64,000 bases of DNA from contig JAIFLR010000022.1 in the NCBI GenBank assembly GCA_020048985.1, positions 1 to 64,000 on the forward strand, given 5' to 3'. Shown here one piece after another: positions 51,125 through 60,389 of this stretch; positions within the stretch are counted from its first letter, which is position 1, and every line of letters begins with the position of its first letter. The notes below the pieces were generated by a model. The model did not search any database. It had not been told where the DNA came from and worked only from the letters and a program-made list of their open reading frames with translations. The position numbers were made by a program, and so were the translations under genes. Source of the stretch: Halobacteriovorax sp. (lineage in GTDB: Bacteria; Bdellovibrionota; Bacteriovoracia; Bacteriovoracales; Bacteriovoracaceae).

Positions 51125-54034
51125 AATAGCAGTTTTATTTTTGCCAAGGATAAAACCTGCTTCTCCAGCGATGCCTTCAACCTCTAAAACGATGTCTTTG
51201 TTTAGGTCACCGATGTTAAGAAAGTTTTTCTTTCCGCTGAAGCCGATTGAAAATGTTTCTGCCATACATGCATAACTTTCATTTTTCCCTAAAGGAAAAA
51301 GTATGCAGTTAAGGGACTGGTCCTTAGGAAACTGTGCAATTCCACCCAGGTGATACGTAAGATCAGATCTGGTTAAAGCGATCTGATTTAAAAGTTCTTT
51401 TTTGATCGTTGGTGGGACCGCAATATCAACTATAACGGCATTTTGCTTAAACAAATCCAGAGTTAAAAATCCTGTAGAAGAACTAGTGCCACTCAAAACG
51501 ACGTCGGCTTCTGCTATTGATGTGAGATCAGAGGTTGCAACGAGAACTTCTTTTACCACCGGAATTTCCATGAAGCTAAGTAGATTCATGTCTTTTTTCC
51601 AGTAAGTTTTAATAACATCCACGACTTTGGAAGTAGCGGAAGAATTTGCTATCTCGTTTAATATTCTTTTCATCGCCTCTTGAAATTTGTTGCTGGTCTC
51701 TAGTGGAGAATGATGAATAAGAATCACCTTGCCAACCTTGTCTGCCATCATACTTGTGGCAACAGACATAATATTTCCGGCAGCACCAATGAGGGCCACC
51801 GTTGAATTTGGCAGGTTGGTCCCTTTTTCTTCAACAGATCTTAGGGCCGCTTGAATGGTCAGTGATATGGTATAGGCGTTTCCGGTCGTTAGATTCATTC
51901 CGCGTGGATCCAGGTAAAGTCCGTTACCTGAAACAATCGAAGTGAATTGACCAAGGCCTACAGTCGTTGCACCCAATTCTTTGGCGTAATCAATGGCATT
52001 TTGGACTTTCTTAACGACCTTATATTTATTTTTACTTACGAAGGTTTTCTTTAATTCCTCAGAGGTCATTGGTACTCCCAGCATGATGAAGTCCATCTCC
52101 TGGTTATTTTTATCACAAAATACTTGATGATGATAAATTTCAAATTCAGCAAGATCCTTTGTGAGTGTCAGTTTTTCAACCAGCTTATGATCTGGAAGTT
52201 GTTTGAGGGCCTTAGTTGTATTTCGAATATGCCCTTCATTAATCATATGACACAAAAAGACAGTGAGTGGTCTTTTTCCCAAATCTGCTTTTTCAACTAA
52301 ATCGGCTGTTCTGGTATTCTGGATGGTTTCGCCTGGGTAAATGGCAGAGAGGAAGTATTTTACGTCCTGGTTTTGAAGGGCCGTGCACATTCTAAAAAGT
52401 CCACCGATCATCTCTTCAGCTTGAACAATATTGAAATAAAGACTTGGCTGAATTCTTAAGGTGAGGTTATTTGATAACGATGGGTTCATGCGAAGATTTT
52501 CGTGATTTAAGAGTCCGGCAGCAACCAGGTACCCTTGCATCTTACTGTCACATATCAATTTAAACTCAAATCCCATATCGCGAAAGATAGTCGCTTCAAA
52601 TTCCATCGCAAGAAATAGACCTTTGCCTCGTATTTCTTTTATGATTTCGGGAAATTGTGATTTTAACCATTCAAGTCGGCCTCGTAAGAACTCAGCTGTT
52701 TCCATGCCTGATTTTAATGGTGACTCTTCTGATTCAAGAATATTCAGTACTTCAAGGGCAATGAGTGATGAGAAATCATCTTCTGCAAAAGTCGAACTAT
52801 GAAGAAACCCAAAGTCATCAATGTATTTTCTTTTAAGTATGGTAGTTGCAGCAATTTTGGCGATCCCGCCGCCAAGTGATTTTGAAAAAGTGTATACATC
52901 TGCGGTTATATGGCTGTGATTTCCAGCCGCCATCAGTCCAGTGCGAAACATTCCCGATTGAATTTCATCGAAAATAAGCAGGAAACTTTCTTGAAGGGAG
53001 AATTTTTTTAAGATAGCGAGCGTTTGAGATGGGACTTCAATTACACCAGCCTCGCCCTGAATTGGCTCTGCAAATGCTCCCGCAACCAGCGAGAACGCGT
53101 GCTTCGTTACGACGATTCCTTGCGGGCCTCCAGCGATAAAAATGAGGTCTTGTCTGGTGTCCTCGATTACTTTTTCTAGTGTTTCCAGGTCATCATGTGC
53201 TGAAATGAAAATAGTTTGAGTATTAAACTCGTCACCTAGAAAAAAATCATTTCGAAAATTCTCATTGCTGGTTATTGAAAGGGCTCCCAAGGTTTTGCCG
53301 TGGTAAGCTTTTTTAAGTGAAATAAACTTTGGCCGCTGACTTATTTGAAGGCTATTAATTTCACGCAAGAGACTTACCAGGCTATCTATTTCATGAGTAT
53401 TGGCGAGTTGATGAAGAAGGTAGCTTCTTCGCTCCTCACTCATTCTTAATTCATCCGTTTTATTTATAATTTCAGTTTTGAGTTTGAGAAGAATCTTTCT
53501 TTGAAGGGCAGGCTCAGATCTGCGAACTTTAATCAGGGCCTGATTCATTTCTTTTTCAATTTCTTGGGATATATCTGTCAACTTATGCTTGAAGTGAAGT
53601 TGCGAGTGCTTAATCGCCGCTTCTACTGCTTCTGTGCCTGAGTTAGAGAAATTCGTTACCCAAGGCCCTTCCGAGGTTTCACGTTGCAATATTTCTGATA
53701 GTCTTTTCGCAAGCTCACCAGACGCTTTTCTTTGACTCCCCTGAGTCATTGAAGGGGCGCCATTGGCATTCCATTCGCTCAAAGCATTAAGTAATCGCGG
53801 GTGACGGTGACCAAGTAGGTTTGAGCCGTAGCCACCCGTTAAGTCCAATACCCTTTGTGTCTTTTGATTTTGATCATAATAAAGATAGTCACCCTGGCCT
53901 CTTGTGTATGCCTTGGCCAAGTTCATAGCTTCCAGAAGTCTGGCCGTTAGGGGGCGAGCATACACAGCATAGTCATCTGTTGCATTTTCATGCTTCTTTT
54001 TAAGATGTTCGTTTAACCCTGGCAATATGCTCAT
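51116..54034 (-). CDS. Fusion of class III aminotransferase and acyl-ACP reductase
   Basis: 972 residues. Residues about 1-540 form a class III PLP aminotransferase: LDLTGGYGSNLLGHRHPRL, KKAYHGKTLGALS, LLIFDEIQSGMFRTG and FSKSLGGGIA, whose Lys (near 385) would bind PLP. Residues about 570-972 parallel cyanobacterial long-chain acyl-ACP reductase: GLGQFTSIVSGNG, MNLTTGNAYTISL, NADP loop IGAAGNIMS, HLGGIAQFP, and YACMAETFSIGFSG, which keeps the Cys of the AAR motif FACFAE (near 920). The joint reaction would be acyl thioester to aldehyde to primary amine. Weak ribosome site (start at 54034) and a GC-rich leader. Converges on the GNAT gene with a 9-base overlap. Confidence 0.8.
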   Translation of the reverse strand: MSILPGLNEHLKKKHENATDDYAVYARPLTARLLEAMNLAKAYTRGQGDYLYYDQNQKTQRVLDLTGGYGSNLLGHRHPRLLNALSEWNANGAPSMTQGSQRKASGELAKRLSEILQRETSEGPWVTNFSNSGTEAVEAAIKHSQLHFKHKLTDISQEIEKEMNQALIKVRRSEPALQRKILLKLKTEIINKTDELRMSEERRSYLLHQLANTHEIDSLVSLLREINSLQISQRPKFISLKKAYHGKTLGALSITSNENFRNDFFLGDEFNTQTIFISAHDDLETLEKVIEDTRQDLIFIAGGPQGIVVTKHAFSLVAGAFAEPIQGEAGVIEVPSQTLAILKKFSLQESFLLIFDEIQSGMFRTGLMAAGNHSHITADVYTFSKSLGGGIAKIAATTILKRKYIDDFGFLHSSTFAEDDFSSLIALEVLNILESEESPLKSGMETAEFLRGRLEWLKSQFPEIIKEIRGKGLFLAMEFEATIFRDMGFEFKLICDSKMQGYLVAAGLLNHENLRMNPSLSNNLTLRIQPSLYFNIVQAEEMIGGLFRMCTALQNQDVKYFLSAIYPGETIQNTRTADLVEKADLGKRPLTVFLCHMINEGHIRNTTKALKQLPDHKLVEKLTLTKDLAEFEIYHHQVFCDKNNQEMDFIMLGVPMTSEELKKTFVSKNKYKVVKKVQNAIDYAKELGATTVGLGQFTSIVSGNGLYLDPRGMNLTTGNAYTISLTIQAALRSVEEKGTNLPNSTVALIGAAGNIMSVATSMMADKVGKVILIHHSPLETSNKFQEAMKRILNEIANSSATSKVVDVIKTYWKKDMNLLSFMEIPVVKEVLVATSDLTSIAEADVVLSGTSSSTGFLTLDLFKQNAVIVDIAVPPTIKKELLNQIALTRSDLTYHLGGIAQFPKDQSLNCILFPLGKNESYACMAETFSIGFSGKKNFLNIGDLNKDIVLEVEGIAGEAGFILGKNKTAISL

Positions 54035-54215
54035 AGGTGTTTATGAGCAAGTCCCAGGCCAAGGCCGGTTCTCTAAGAGCCTGTGCCTACGGCTTCCAGT
54101 GGCTAAATCCTCCTTTTAGTGTCAAAAAACTAGACACTTTTATTCATGTTACATTGTGAAACTTTTGCTACAAATTGGCCTATGGTTTGCTTTATAAACG
54201 GCAAAGGATTTTTTT

Positions 54216-55220
54216 ATGCAAATGGTATTAACTCTTTTATTTGTGCTTATGGCGTCCCAATCCTACGCCGAGGTTTGCGAAAACAAGGGGCCAAACGTTA
54301 TCCTCTTTACCTGGGACGGCGTTAGATCAGATGAATTCTTTAAGGGCACAGGACTTCTTCACTCTCATCAACTTCCGCGCTCAGAAAGAGGAAAAATTTT
54401 TTCAAGTCTGTGGTCAAAGCACGCAAAGGAAGGAATGGTCCTTGGCGGAAAAGATCGATATAAAATTGCCAGTTCCATTGCGATCAGTCTGCCTTCTTAT
54501 CAGGCACTCATGGTTGGTCACGCTACTGCTTGCAAGAATAACAGTTGCGGTGCTCTTAACGAGGTTTCAGTTCTCGAGAGCGTTCGAAGTTCACTAGACC
54601 TTCCTAAAAAAGATGTCGCCGTTTTTGCCTCATGGGAAGGATTATCTTCTGCTGTGGCAAAAGATTTAAATCAAATTACCCACGGCATATACCCGGGCCT
54701 ATTAACTGATTCAACATCTGATGAACAAATGTCAGATATCCAAAAAAGAGCAATGGAAGATTTACCTAAGTGGAAAGGATCTAGAAAGGATAAATATACT
54801 TTTGAATTAGGTATGCATTACCTGAAGAAACATTGTCCTCGCGTGCTTTATATTTCTCTTGTTGATTCTGATGAATTTGGCCACGAGGGTGATTACCCTA
54901 ATTATGTTAGAACTTTGAGGCAGTATGATGAATACCTTGATCACTTGATAAAAACATTGCGCGAAATGGGCGAATATGGACGCCAAACAACCTTGATTGT
55001 AACAACAGACCATTCAAGGGGGGCAGGTCCCTTATGGGTTGGCCACGCCAACACCCCTGATTCAGAAAAAAACGTTTTTCTTTATGCCGGAGGTAGAGGG
55101 GTTAAACCAACCGGTCGTTCTAAAGAAACTGGAGACCACTCTAATATCAGGCCAACTATTGAGTACTTACTTGGACTAAGACCAACAGAAAAGATTCTCC
55201 CCAATATTAGCGTAGATTAG
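54216..55220 (+). CDS. Exported alkaline-phosphatase-superfamily phosphodiesterase-like enzyme
   Basis: 334 residues with a signal peptide (LLFVLMASQSYA/EVCE). VILFTWDGVRSDEF supplies the first metal Asp, SYQALMVGHAT takes the place of the nucleophile region, SLVDSDEFGHEGDY and TTDHSRG give the second metal site (Asp, His, Asp-His). This is the type I phosphodiesterase/nucleotide-pyrophosphatase or phosphopentomutase-like fold. The substrate is unknown; it acts in the periplasm or outside. Confidence 0.75.
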   Translation: MQMVLTLLFVLMASQSYAEVCENKGPNVILFTWDGVRSDEFFKGTGLLHSHQLPRSERGKIFSSLWSKHAKEGMVLGGKDRYKIASSIAISLPSYQALMVGHATACKNNSCGALNEVSVLESVRSSLDLPKKDVAVFASWEGLSSAVAKDLNQITHGIYPGLLTDSTSDEQMSDIQKRAMEDLPKWKGSRKDKYTFELGMHYLKKHCPRVLYISLVDSDEFGHEGDYPNYVRTLRQYDEYLDHLIKTLREMGEYGRQTTLIVTTDHSRGAGPLWVGHANTPDSEKNVFLYAGGRGVKPTGRSKETGDHSNIRPTIEYLLGLRPTEKILPNISVD

Positions 55221-55292
55221 TCAGTTAATTTGACTGCAAATCCTATCTCATAAGAATCTCCCAATCTTCCGAAGAGAAGGCAGGAGATTCTT

Positions 55293-56075
55293 ATGCAAGT
55301 TCAAAAATGGAATTATTTTCAGTTTAGAAAACAACACGACTACCCAGTCTATTTGAGATTTAAACAGGAAGAGCTAAATCCCAAATTTTCTCATCTCTTG
55401 TCTGAGCTTGGTTTCAGTGAATTAACTGAACCGGAATCAAAGAAGATACCTCTTCAAAGAGCTCATACCAGAATGTTAACGGTTCAGTCTGCAAGCACTC
55501 GATTGGATCAGCAGCTTAATGGTTCTGATCTCCTCGATAAATATGGTTCTGAAATTCTTTCTATTCAGGCAGGCACGCCCGTTTATACTTACCGCAAGGT
55601 TGGTATAATGGCGCTCCCAACCAATAAGACACTTTGGGATCTCGCCCTTCATTCTGAAATATCTCATACAGATCAGATGATTGGTTTAAGAGTTATTCTG
55701 GTGCGTTTTATTTCTCAGGCCTTGGCAGAGCAAGGAGTTCTATGTTACTGGGGAACTGTAAGGGACGAGACTGTTATTGTCATGAAGCAGGCCCAATCTT
55801 TTGGTGAAGCCGTCTTCATCGACTGGAATAAAAAAGTAATTTTCTCCAACGGTGGAGAGATGAAATTTAATTCTCATTTAAAGATTCTTCGTAAAGACAA
55901 GGAATCCAAATCTGCAGGTTCACTGAGCAGGGAAGAAGTGATTAGCTTTTTGAGTGTGAGCACCTGTCTGCTGAGTTTCAGTGGAATCACTAATCCTATG
56001 AAACGGGCGATTGTAGAGATGAGCGCCAAAGTCACCACTACTTATTCTGTTTATGAAGGCTCGGCCAATCTCTAG
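55293..56075 (+). CDS. Hypothetical protein
   Basis: 260 residues without signal peptide or membrane helix; mixed alpha/beta composition (VQKWNYFQFRKQHDYPVYLRF at the N-terminus, LCYWGTVRDETVIVMKQ mid-protein). No motif known to me. AGGAGATTCTT precedes the ATG. Monocistronic or cotranscribed with lgt, 36 bases away. Confidence 0.6.
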   Translation: MQVQKWNYFQFRKQHDYPVYLRFKQEELNPKFSHLLSELGFSELTEPESKKIPLQRAHTRMLTVQSASTRLDQQLNGSDLLDKYGSEILSIQAGTPVYTYRKVGIMALPTNKTLWDLALHSEISHTDQMIGLRVILVRFISQALAEQGVLCYWGTVRDETVIVMKQAQSFGEAVFIDWNKKVIFSNGGEMKFNSHLKILRKDKESKSAGSLSREEVISFLSVSTCLLSFSGITNPMKRAIVEMSAKVTTTYSVYEGSANL

Positions 56076-56111
56076 TTGTCTTCAGCTTTTTCGTCCTATA
56101 AGATTTAGACC

Positions 56112-56909
56112 ATGAATCAAGAATGGATTGATCCCGTCATTTTCTCGTTAGGCCCTTTTCAAGTACGTTGGTATGGCGCAATGTACGTTGCGGGCTTTCT
56201 GGTTGGTGGATACATTCTCAAATATCTTGCAGATAAAAAGTTCTGGCCTCTCTCTAAAGAGCATATCGATAAATATATAACCCAGTTAATCATTGGAATG
56301 TTTTTAGGAGCTCGTCTCTTTTACGTTTTGCTTTATAACTGGGAATACTATTCAGTGAACCTTCTGGACATTTTTGCTGTCTGGAAAGGTGGACTGAGTT
56401 TTCATGGCGCCGTCGTTGGTATGTGCCTGGCCACGTGGAATCTTGCTCGAAAAAACAATCTTCATTTTTTTCAGATAGCCGACTGTATGGCGATTGCCGG
56501 AAGTCCTGGATTATTTTTTGGTCGCATGGGGAACTTCATCAACGGTGAACTTTATGGCCGTGTCACTGACTCTTGGGCAGGAGTTGTTTTCCCTGGAGCT
56601 GGTCCTTTTCCTCGCCACGCCTCTCAACTTTATGAAGGTATACTTGAAGGAATCGTTCTCTTTCTTGTTTTATTTGCGATCCATAAACGTCAACGGTTTT
56701 ATGGAGTTTGTAGTTCAACTTTCTTATTAGGTTATGGAGTCTTTCGTTTTATAGTGGAATTCTTTCGTGAACCAGATGCCCAGCTTGGTTATTATCTTGG
56801 ATATTTCACCATGGGCCAAATCCTATGTTTCTTCATGATAATAGCTTCATACTTCATGCTGATGTATGCAAAAAAACTCAACATCAAAAACCCGCTCATC
56901 CCGCGTTAA
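56112..56909 (+). CDS. lgt: Prolipoprotein diacylglyceryl transferase
   Basis: 265 residues, seven helices. It begins with VRWYGAMYVAGF and carries the Lgt signature GRMGNFINGELYGR and the RHASQLYEG motif with the catalytic-site residues. It attaches diacylglycerol to the lipobox Cys of preprolipoproteins, of which this window has several. Its end overlaps the convergent gene by 4 bases. Confidence 0.95.
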   Translation: MNQEWIDPVIFSLGPFQVRWYGAMYVAGFLVGGYILKYLADKKFWPLSKEHIDKYITQLIIGMFLGARLFYVLLYNWEYYSVNLLDIFAVWKGGLSFHGAVVGMCLATWNLARKNNLHFFQIADCMAIAGSPGLFFGRMGNFINGELYGRVTDSWAGVVFPGAGPFPRHASQLYEGILEGIVLFLVLFAIHKRQRFYGVCSSTFLLGYGVFRFIVEFFREPDAQLGYYLGYFTMGQILCFFMIIASYFMLMYAKKLNIKNPLIPR

Positions 56910-57433
56910 TTTTTTTGAACAGATTCTTTCATGGCCTCAATCAGTGGTTTAAAGCCACTCTGTTTTTGAGTCGGGAAAACAGTGTAAAAAATTGGAAAAC
57001 AAGTGATTGTGCAAGCCGCTGAGTAAACGTGTTTGAGATTGTTTTTTTCCCATTGATAAACAGCTTCCTCTCCTACTTTTTTATAAGAATTCTGTTTGCC
57101 CATGCGGTTCACCAAAGATTGAAAAAAGATATCATGCAGAAAATAGCTCGGAAGCTTTGCAAAAAAGTCTAAGACTTTACCCTCTTTAGCTTGAACAATA
57201 ACTGGAAATTTGTAGCGTATGTGTGCGACATAGTATTTTTGAGTCTCGGTCCCATTTTTAGTGCTCATGACTTCTGCCTTGCCATATTTCTTCACAATCT
57301 CATCTATTTTCTTTTCAGGAAAAAAATCCGCTAGGGTGTCGAGACTGAAATTATAATTAGGCGCTTCAACTTTTGCGTTTAAAGGTTGAAACATCATCAT
57401 GAGGCATGGCAAAATGGTCAGGAGTTTAAACAT
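56906..57433 (-). CDS. Hypothetical exported protein
   Basis: 175 residues with a signal peptide (ILPCLMMMFQPLNA/KVEA). The mature part has two Cys close together (AACTITCFPIF) and a helical, basic C-terminus. No family recognised. It begins next to the promoter region of the MltD gene (57434-57660), which it faces divergently. Confidence 0.6.
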   Translation of the reverse strand: MFKLLTILPCLMMMFQPLNAKVEAPNYNFSLDTLADFFPEKKIDEIVKKYGKAEVMSTKNGTETQKYYVAHIRYKFPVIVQAKEGKVLDFFAKLPSYFLHDIFFQSLVNRMGKQNSYKKVGEEAVYQWEKNNLKHVYSAACTITCFPIFYTVFPTQKQSGFKPLIEAMKESVQKN

Positions 57434-57660
57434 AATGAGATTTTATCACAGCTTTAAAGTTGACTGTTTTGCTTTTTGCAAAAAAGTGTAAAGACGCAAG
57501 TGGTCCGATGAGATGTGCCTTTTAAGTTGTTGATTCTATAAATATGTTACCCCGTAGGGACAAACATATTTTGCCCCCATCTTTGTTTGGGAGCCTAGAT
57601 CCATTATGCTTTTAAAGTGGAAGCGTAATTCATGCTTCTGGTTTGATTAAGGATGATTAG

Positions 57661-59160
57661 ATGATTAAAAAATTGGCGCTAACGCCTCTTGTTTTGGTGC
57701 TTTTTCTTACTGCTTGTACTACGACAAAGAAAAAGTCTTCTAAGCAAACTTATAATCCGTCTGTTGCTGAACAAGCTGAGTACTACCGCGTTCAAGAACA
57801 TCTTATAGAGAAAGATCTTCCTAACTGTCAGGGATGTATCCACGGAAGTTCACACACTAAAACTTTTACGGCGCCTTTAAACGTCTATCAAATTGAATCC
57901 AGTGCCGTAGCTGAGTTAGGTCTAAGAAATACTAAATTTGATATCCCTGTAACTTGGAATAAACAAGTAGCTATGTGGGTTAAGTTTTTCACTGGTAAGG
58001 GCCGCAAACATTTCGTTAATTACACTCAGAGAGCTGGCCGCTATGCTCCTGTTCTTTCAAAAATCATGGCGGACAATGGTTTACCAAGAGATTTAATCTA
58101 TCTTGCGATGGCAGAGTCTGGTTTTACGAATCATGCGCGTTCTTGGGCCAAGGCCGTGGGTCCTTGGCAATTCATGCCATACACGGGCAGAAAATTTGGT
58201 CTTAACATTGACTGGTACGTTGATGAAAGAAGAGATCCTCTAAAAGCATCAATTGCGGCAGCAAATTATCTTAAAACGCTCCATAACCTTTTTGGATCAT
58301 GGGAGCTTGCGACTGCCGGATACAATGCAGGAGAAGGGAAGATCGGACGCGCGGTTAGAATGTATAAAACCAAAGATTTTTGGCAGATTACTAAGGGGCG
58401 CTACCTTCGTCCTGAAACAAAAAACTACGTTCCAAAAATCATGGCCCTCGCTATTATTGGGAAAAATCTGGATGTCTTCGGGTTTAATGAAATTAATTTT
58501 GAAAAAGCACTGGATTACGAAGAGATCATGGTTAAAGGTAACTCAGATCTTTACGAAGTTGCAGAAGCCCTTGAGCTAGATTTCGAAGAAGTAAAACGCT
58601 ACAACCCAGAGATCGTCCGCTGGCAAACACCACCTTACGTTGAAGGTTACCCTTTAAGAATTCCTGTTGGGGCTAAAGATGCTTGGGATGACTTCAAAGA
58701 TAAGGATAGCGTTGTTGCTGATAACTTCAAAACTTATGTGACTTCTGGCCAATCTTCGCTGCAGCAGATTTCAAAAAAGTTTAAAGTTCCAGTCAATGTT
58801 CTGGCCGATTTAAATCCAGATCTTTCTGGATCTCACCTCAGTCCTAAAACAGTAGTGCATTTACCGTTTCGTGAAGACCATTCTCTCCAAGCTAGCATGT
58901 ATTCTGATATCTACGAAAAATCTAAACCTAAGAAGATGGCCCGTAGCAAGCGCGGTGGATATAGCCGCTCTATTAGTGCTTACATGAAAAAAGGTAGAAG
59001 AATAAAAAACCCATCTATCTATTACACTGTTAAGCGTGGGGATACTCTTTGGAGAGTCGCTCAAAGAACAGGCGTTCCCATGAGCACCATTATCAGAACC
59101 AATGCTCATATCATTAAGCGTCGTCAAATCCTTCCGGGCGATAAGCTAGCGATAAAATAG
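57661..59160 (+). CDS. mltD: Membrane-bound lytic murein transglycosylase D-like lipoprotein
   Basis: 499 residues with lipobox LFLTAC. The SLT domain has the catalytic Glu in AMAESGFTNHA and the GYNAGEGKIGRAV motif typical for MltD. A degenerate LysM (TYVTSGQSSLQQISKKFKVP) and a canonical one at the end (YTVKRGDTLWRVAQRTGVP) bind peptidoglycan. It cleaves glycan strands, giving anhydromuropeptides. It ends before the terminator at 59202. Confidence 0.88.
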   Translation: MIKKLALTPLVLVLFLTACTTTKKKSSKQTYNPSVAEQAEYYRVQEHLIEKDLPNCQGCIHGSSHTKTFTAPLNVYQIESSAVAELGLRNTKFDIPVTWNKQVAMWVKFFTGKGRKHFVNYTQRAGRYAPVLSKIMADNGLPRDLIYLAMAESGFTNHARSWAKAVGPWQFMPYTGRKFGLNIDWYVDERRDPLKASIAAANYLKTLHNLFGSWELATAGYNAGEGKIGRAVRMYKTKDFWQITKGRYLRPETKNYVPKIMALAIIGKNLDVFGFNEINFEKALDYEEIMVKGNSDLYEVAEALELDFEEVKRYNPEIVRWQTPPYVEGYPLRIPVGAKDAWDDFKDKDSVVADNFKTYVTSGQSSLQQISKKFKVPVNVLADLNPDLSGSHLSPKTVVHLPFREDHSLQASMYSDIYEKSKPKKMARSKRGGYSRSISAYMKKGRRIKNPSIYYTVKRGDTLWRVAQRTGVPMSTIIRTNAHIIKRRQILPGDKLAIK

Positions 59161-59201
59161 TGATCTCTAGATCCCGTAAATAAAAACTTGATAAAAATAA
59201 T

Positions 59202-59231
59202 CAAAAACCCACTCGCCAGAGTGGGTTTTTG
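59202..59231. terminator. Terminator after mltD
   Basis: AAAACCCACTC-gcca-GAGTGGGTTTTTG, with A and T runs, ends mltD just 17 bases before the next ORF starts. Confidence 0.9.
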
Positions 59232-59247
59232 ATTTTATGCTTTGATT

Positions 59248-60351
59248 ATGAGTTTTGGATTATTAAAGCACTTTAAAGACCATAAGAAGGGTTTCCATGC
59301 AGGGCATGAAGCAAAATTTGTTGCTCATGTCATTATGGGGTCAGACCTGGGTTCAGTTTTAAAACTGATGGAGCTTCGAAAAAATTATCCTGCTGAATCA
59401 ATTCGTCTAATCACGCCTCGTCTTGTAAATAAAAAACTCCTGATTGAGAATTATCAATTTGGTGTCTCACAAATGCGCTCGCAGGAAGCTGTGAGTGAGA
59501 TTTATAAGAGCCATTTTGATGCAAAAATCCTTCCTCAAAAGTTTCTTCCACATTTTTACAAAGATGGTAAATTTCACGAGTTTTCTGGAAGAGCTAAATC
59601 GATGGAACTCTTAGAGGGGGAGCATTTCTTCCTGAATAAAGGTTACCGTCTAGATATCTCATCACTTTTCACGACCGAGGACTGGGAGAATTTAGACACC
59701 ATTATTTCTCAGTTCATTGATATCAGAATTGTTGAAGGGATTGAGAAGACCGAAGTTAAGGACCTGGTAGAGAAGGGTGAGTGGCTCATCACTTTTAAAG
59801 ATTTTAATAAAGTAAGTTGTGAGAACCTCTATTCATCACTATCGCCTAAGAAGTTCCTCGGTTTTTTAAAAAATAAAGACCAGATGACTCCCGATGTAAT
59901 TGATTTCTGTACTTCGACAAATATCCAAGCAGCGATCTCACTTACTTGGCTGATGAAAAAAGAATATTCAAGTGAAGAGCGAACGCTGTTTATTCCTCAG
60001 AGTATGACTCATGAGTGGGGCCACTTTATAGTTGAATTTGAAAACACTCCTGAAGGGCAACTATGCCACGGTTTGTTCCTGATTCACGAAGAAGAACCAC
60101 AGACTGAAGATCTTGCTGGTAAAATTAAGCTTATGAAGCGAGTGATTGAAAGAGTGTTTCCAGATTTCGAGAATAATATCTATAAAGAATACATTCGTTT
60201 TGATGAAGAGATGTTTATTAGTGACGTAAAGGACAGCCTCATCGAACAAATCAGTTTTGATTATCCAACGTTGAAATTCGTAGGGCAGTCAGCGCAAATG
60301 AAACCCCAGTTTTCCAACGAAAAGTTTTTGTCCAGAGTTCTTCTAAGTTAG
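59248..60351 (+). CDS. Uncharacterised protein with a degenerate Rossmann-like N-terminus
   Basis: 367 residues from the ATG at 59248 (the track uses a TTG two codons earlier). VAHVIMGSDLGSVLKLMELRKNYP looks like the beta-alpha-beta of FAD/NAD(P)-binding proteins but has lost the GxGxxG glycines. The rest is not recognisable. No signal peptide. No clear ribosome site, and the mltD terminator ends right before it, so transcription must start within or just after the hairpin. A relation to FAD-dependent oxidoreductases is only a possibility. Confidence 0.6.
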   Translation: MSFGLLKHFKDHKKGFHAGHEAKFVAHVIMGSDLGSVLKLMELRKNYPAESIRLITPRLVNKKLLIENYQFGVSQMRSQEAVSEIYKSHFDAKILPQKFLPHFYKDGKFHEFSGRAKSMELLEGEHFFLNKGYRLDISSLFTTEDWENLDTIISQFIDIRIVEGIEKTEVKDLVEKGEWLITFKDFNKVSCENLYSSLSPKKFLGFLKNKDQMTPDVIDFCTSTNIQAAISLTWLMKKEYSSEERTLFIPQSMTHEWGHFIVEFENTPEGQLCHGLFLIHEEEPQTEDLAGKIKLMKRVIERVFPDFENNIYKEYIRFDEEMFISDVKDSLIEQISFDYPTLKFVGQSAQMKPQFSNEKFLSRVLLS

Positions 60352-60389
60352 TTAACCAATCCACAAATATATTATTTTAAGGAGATCAC

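Noticed and set aside
54035-54115. Cobalamin-type riboswitch suggested by GCCACTGG on the minus strand
   Set aside because: No B12 box or the expected stems, and the region is too short.
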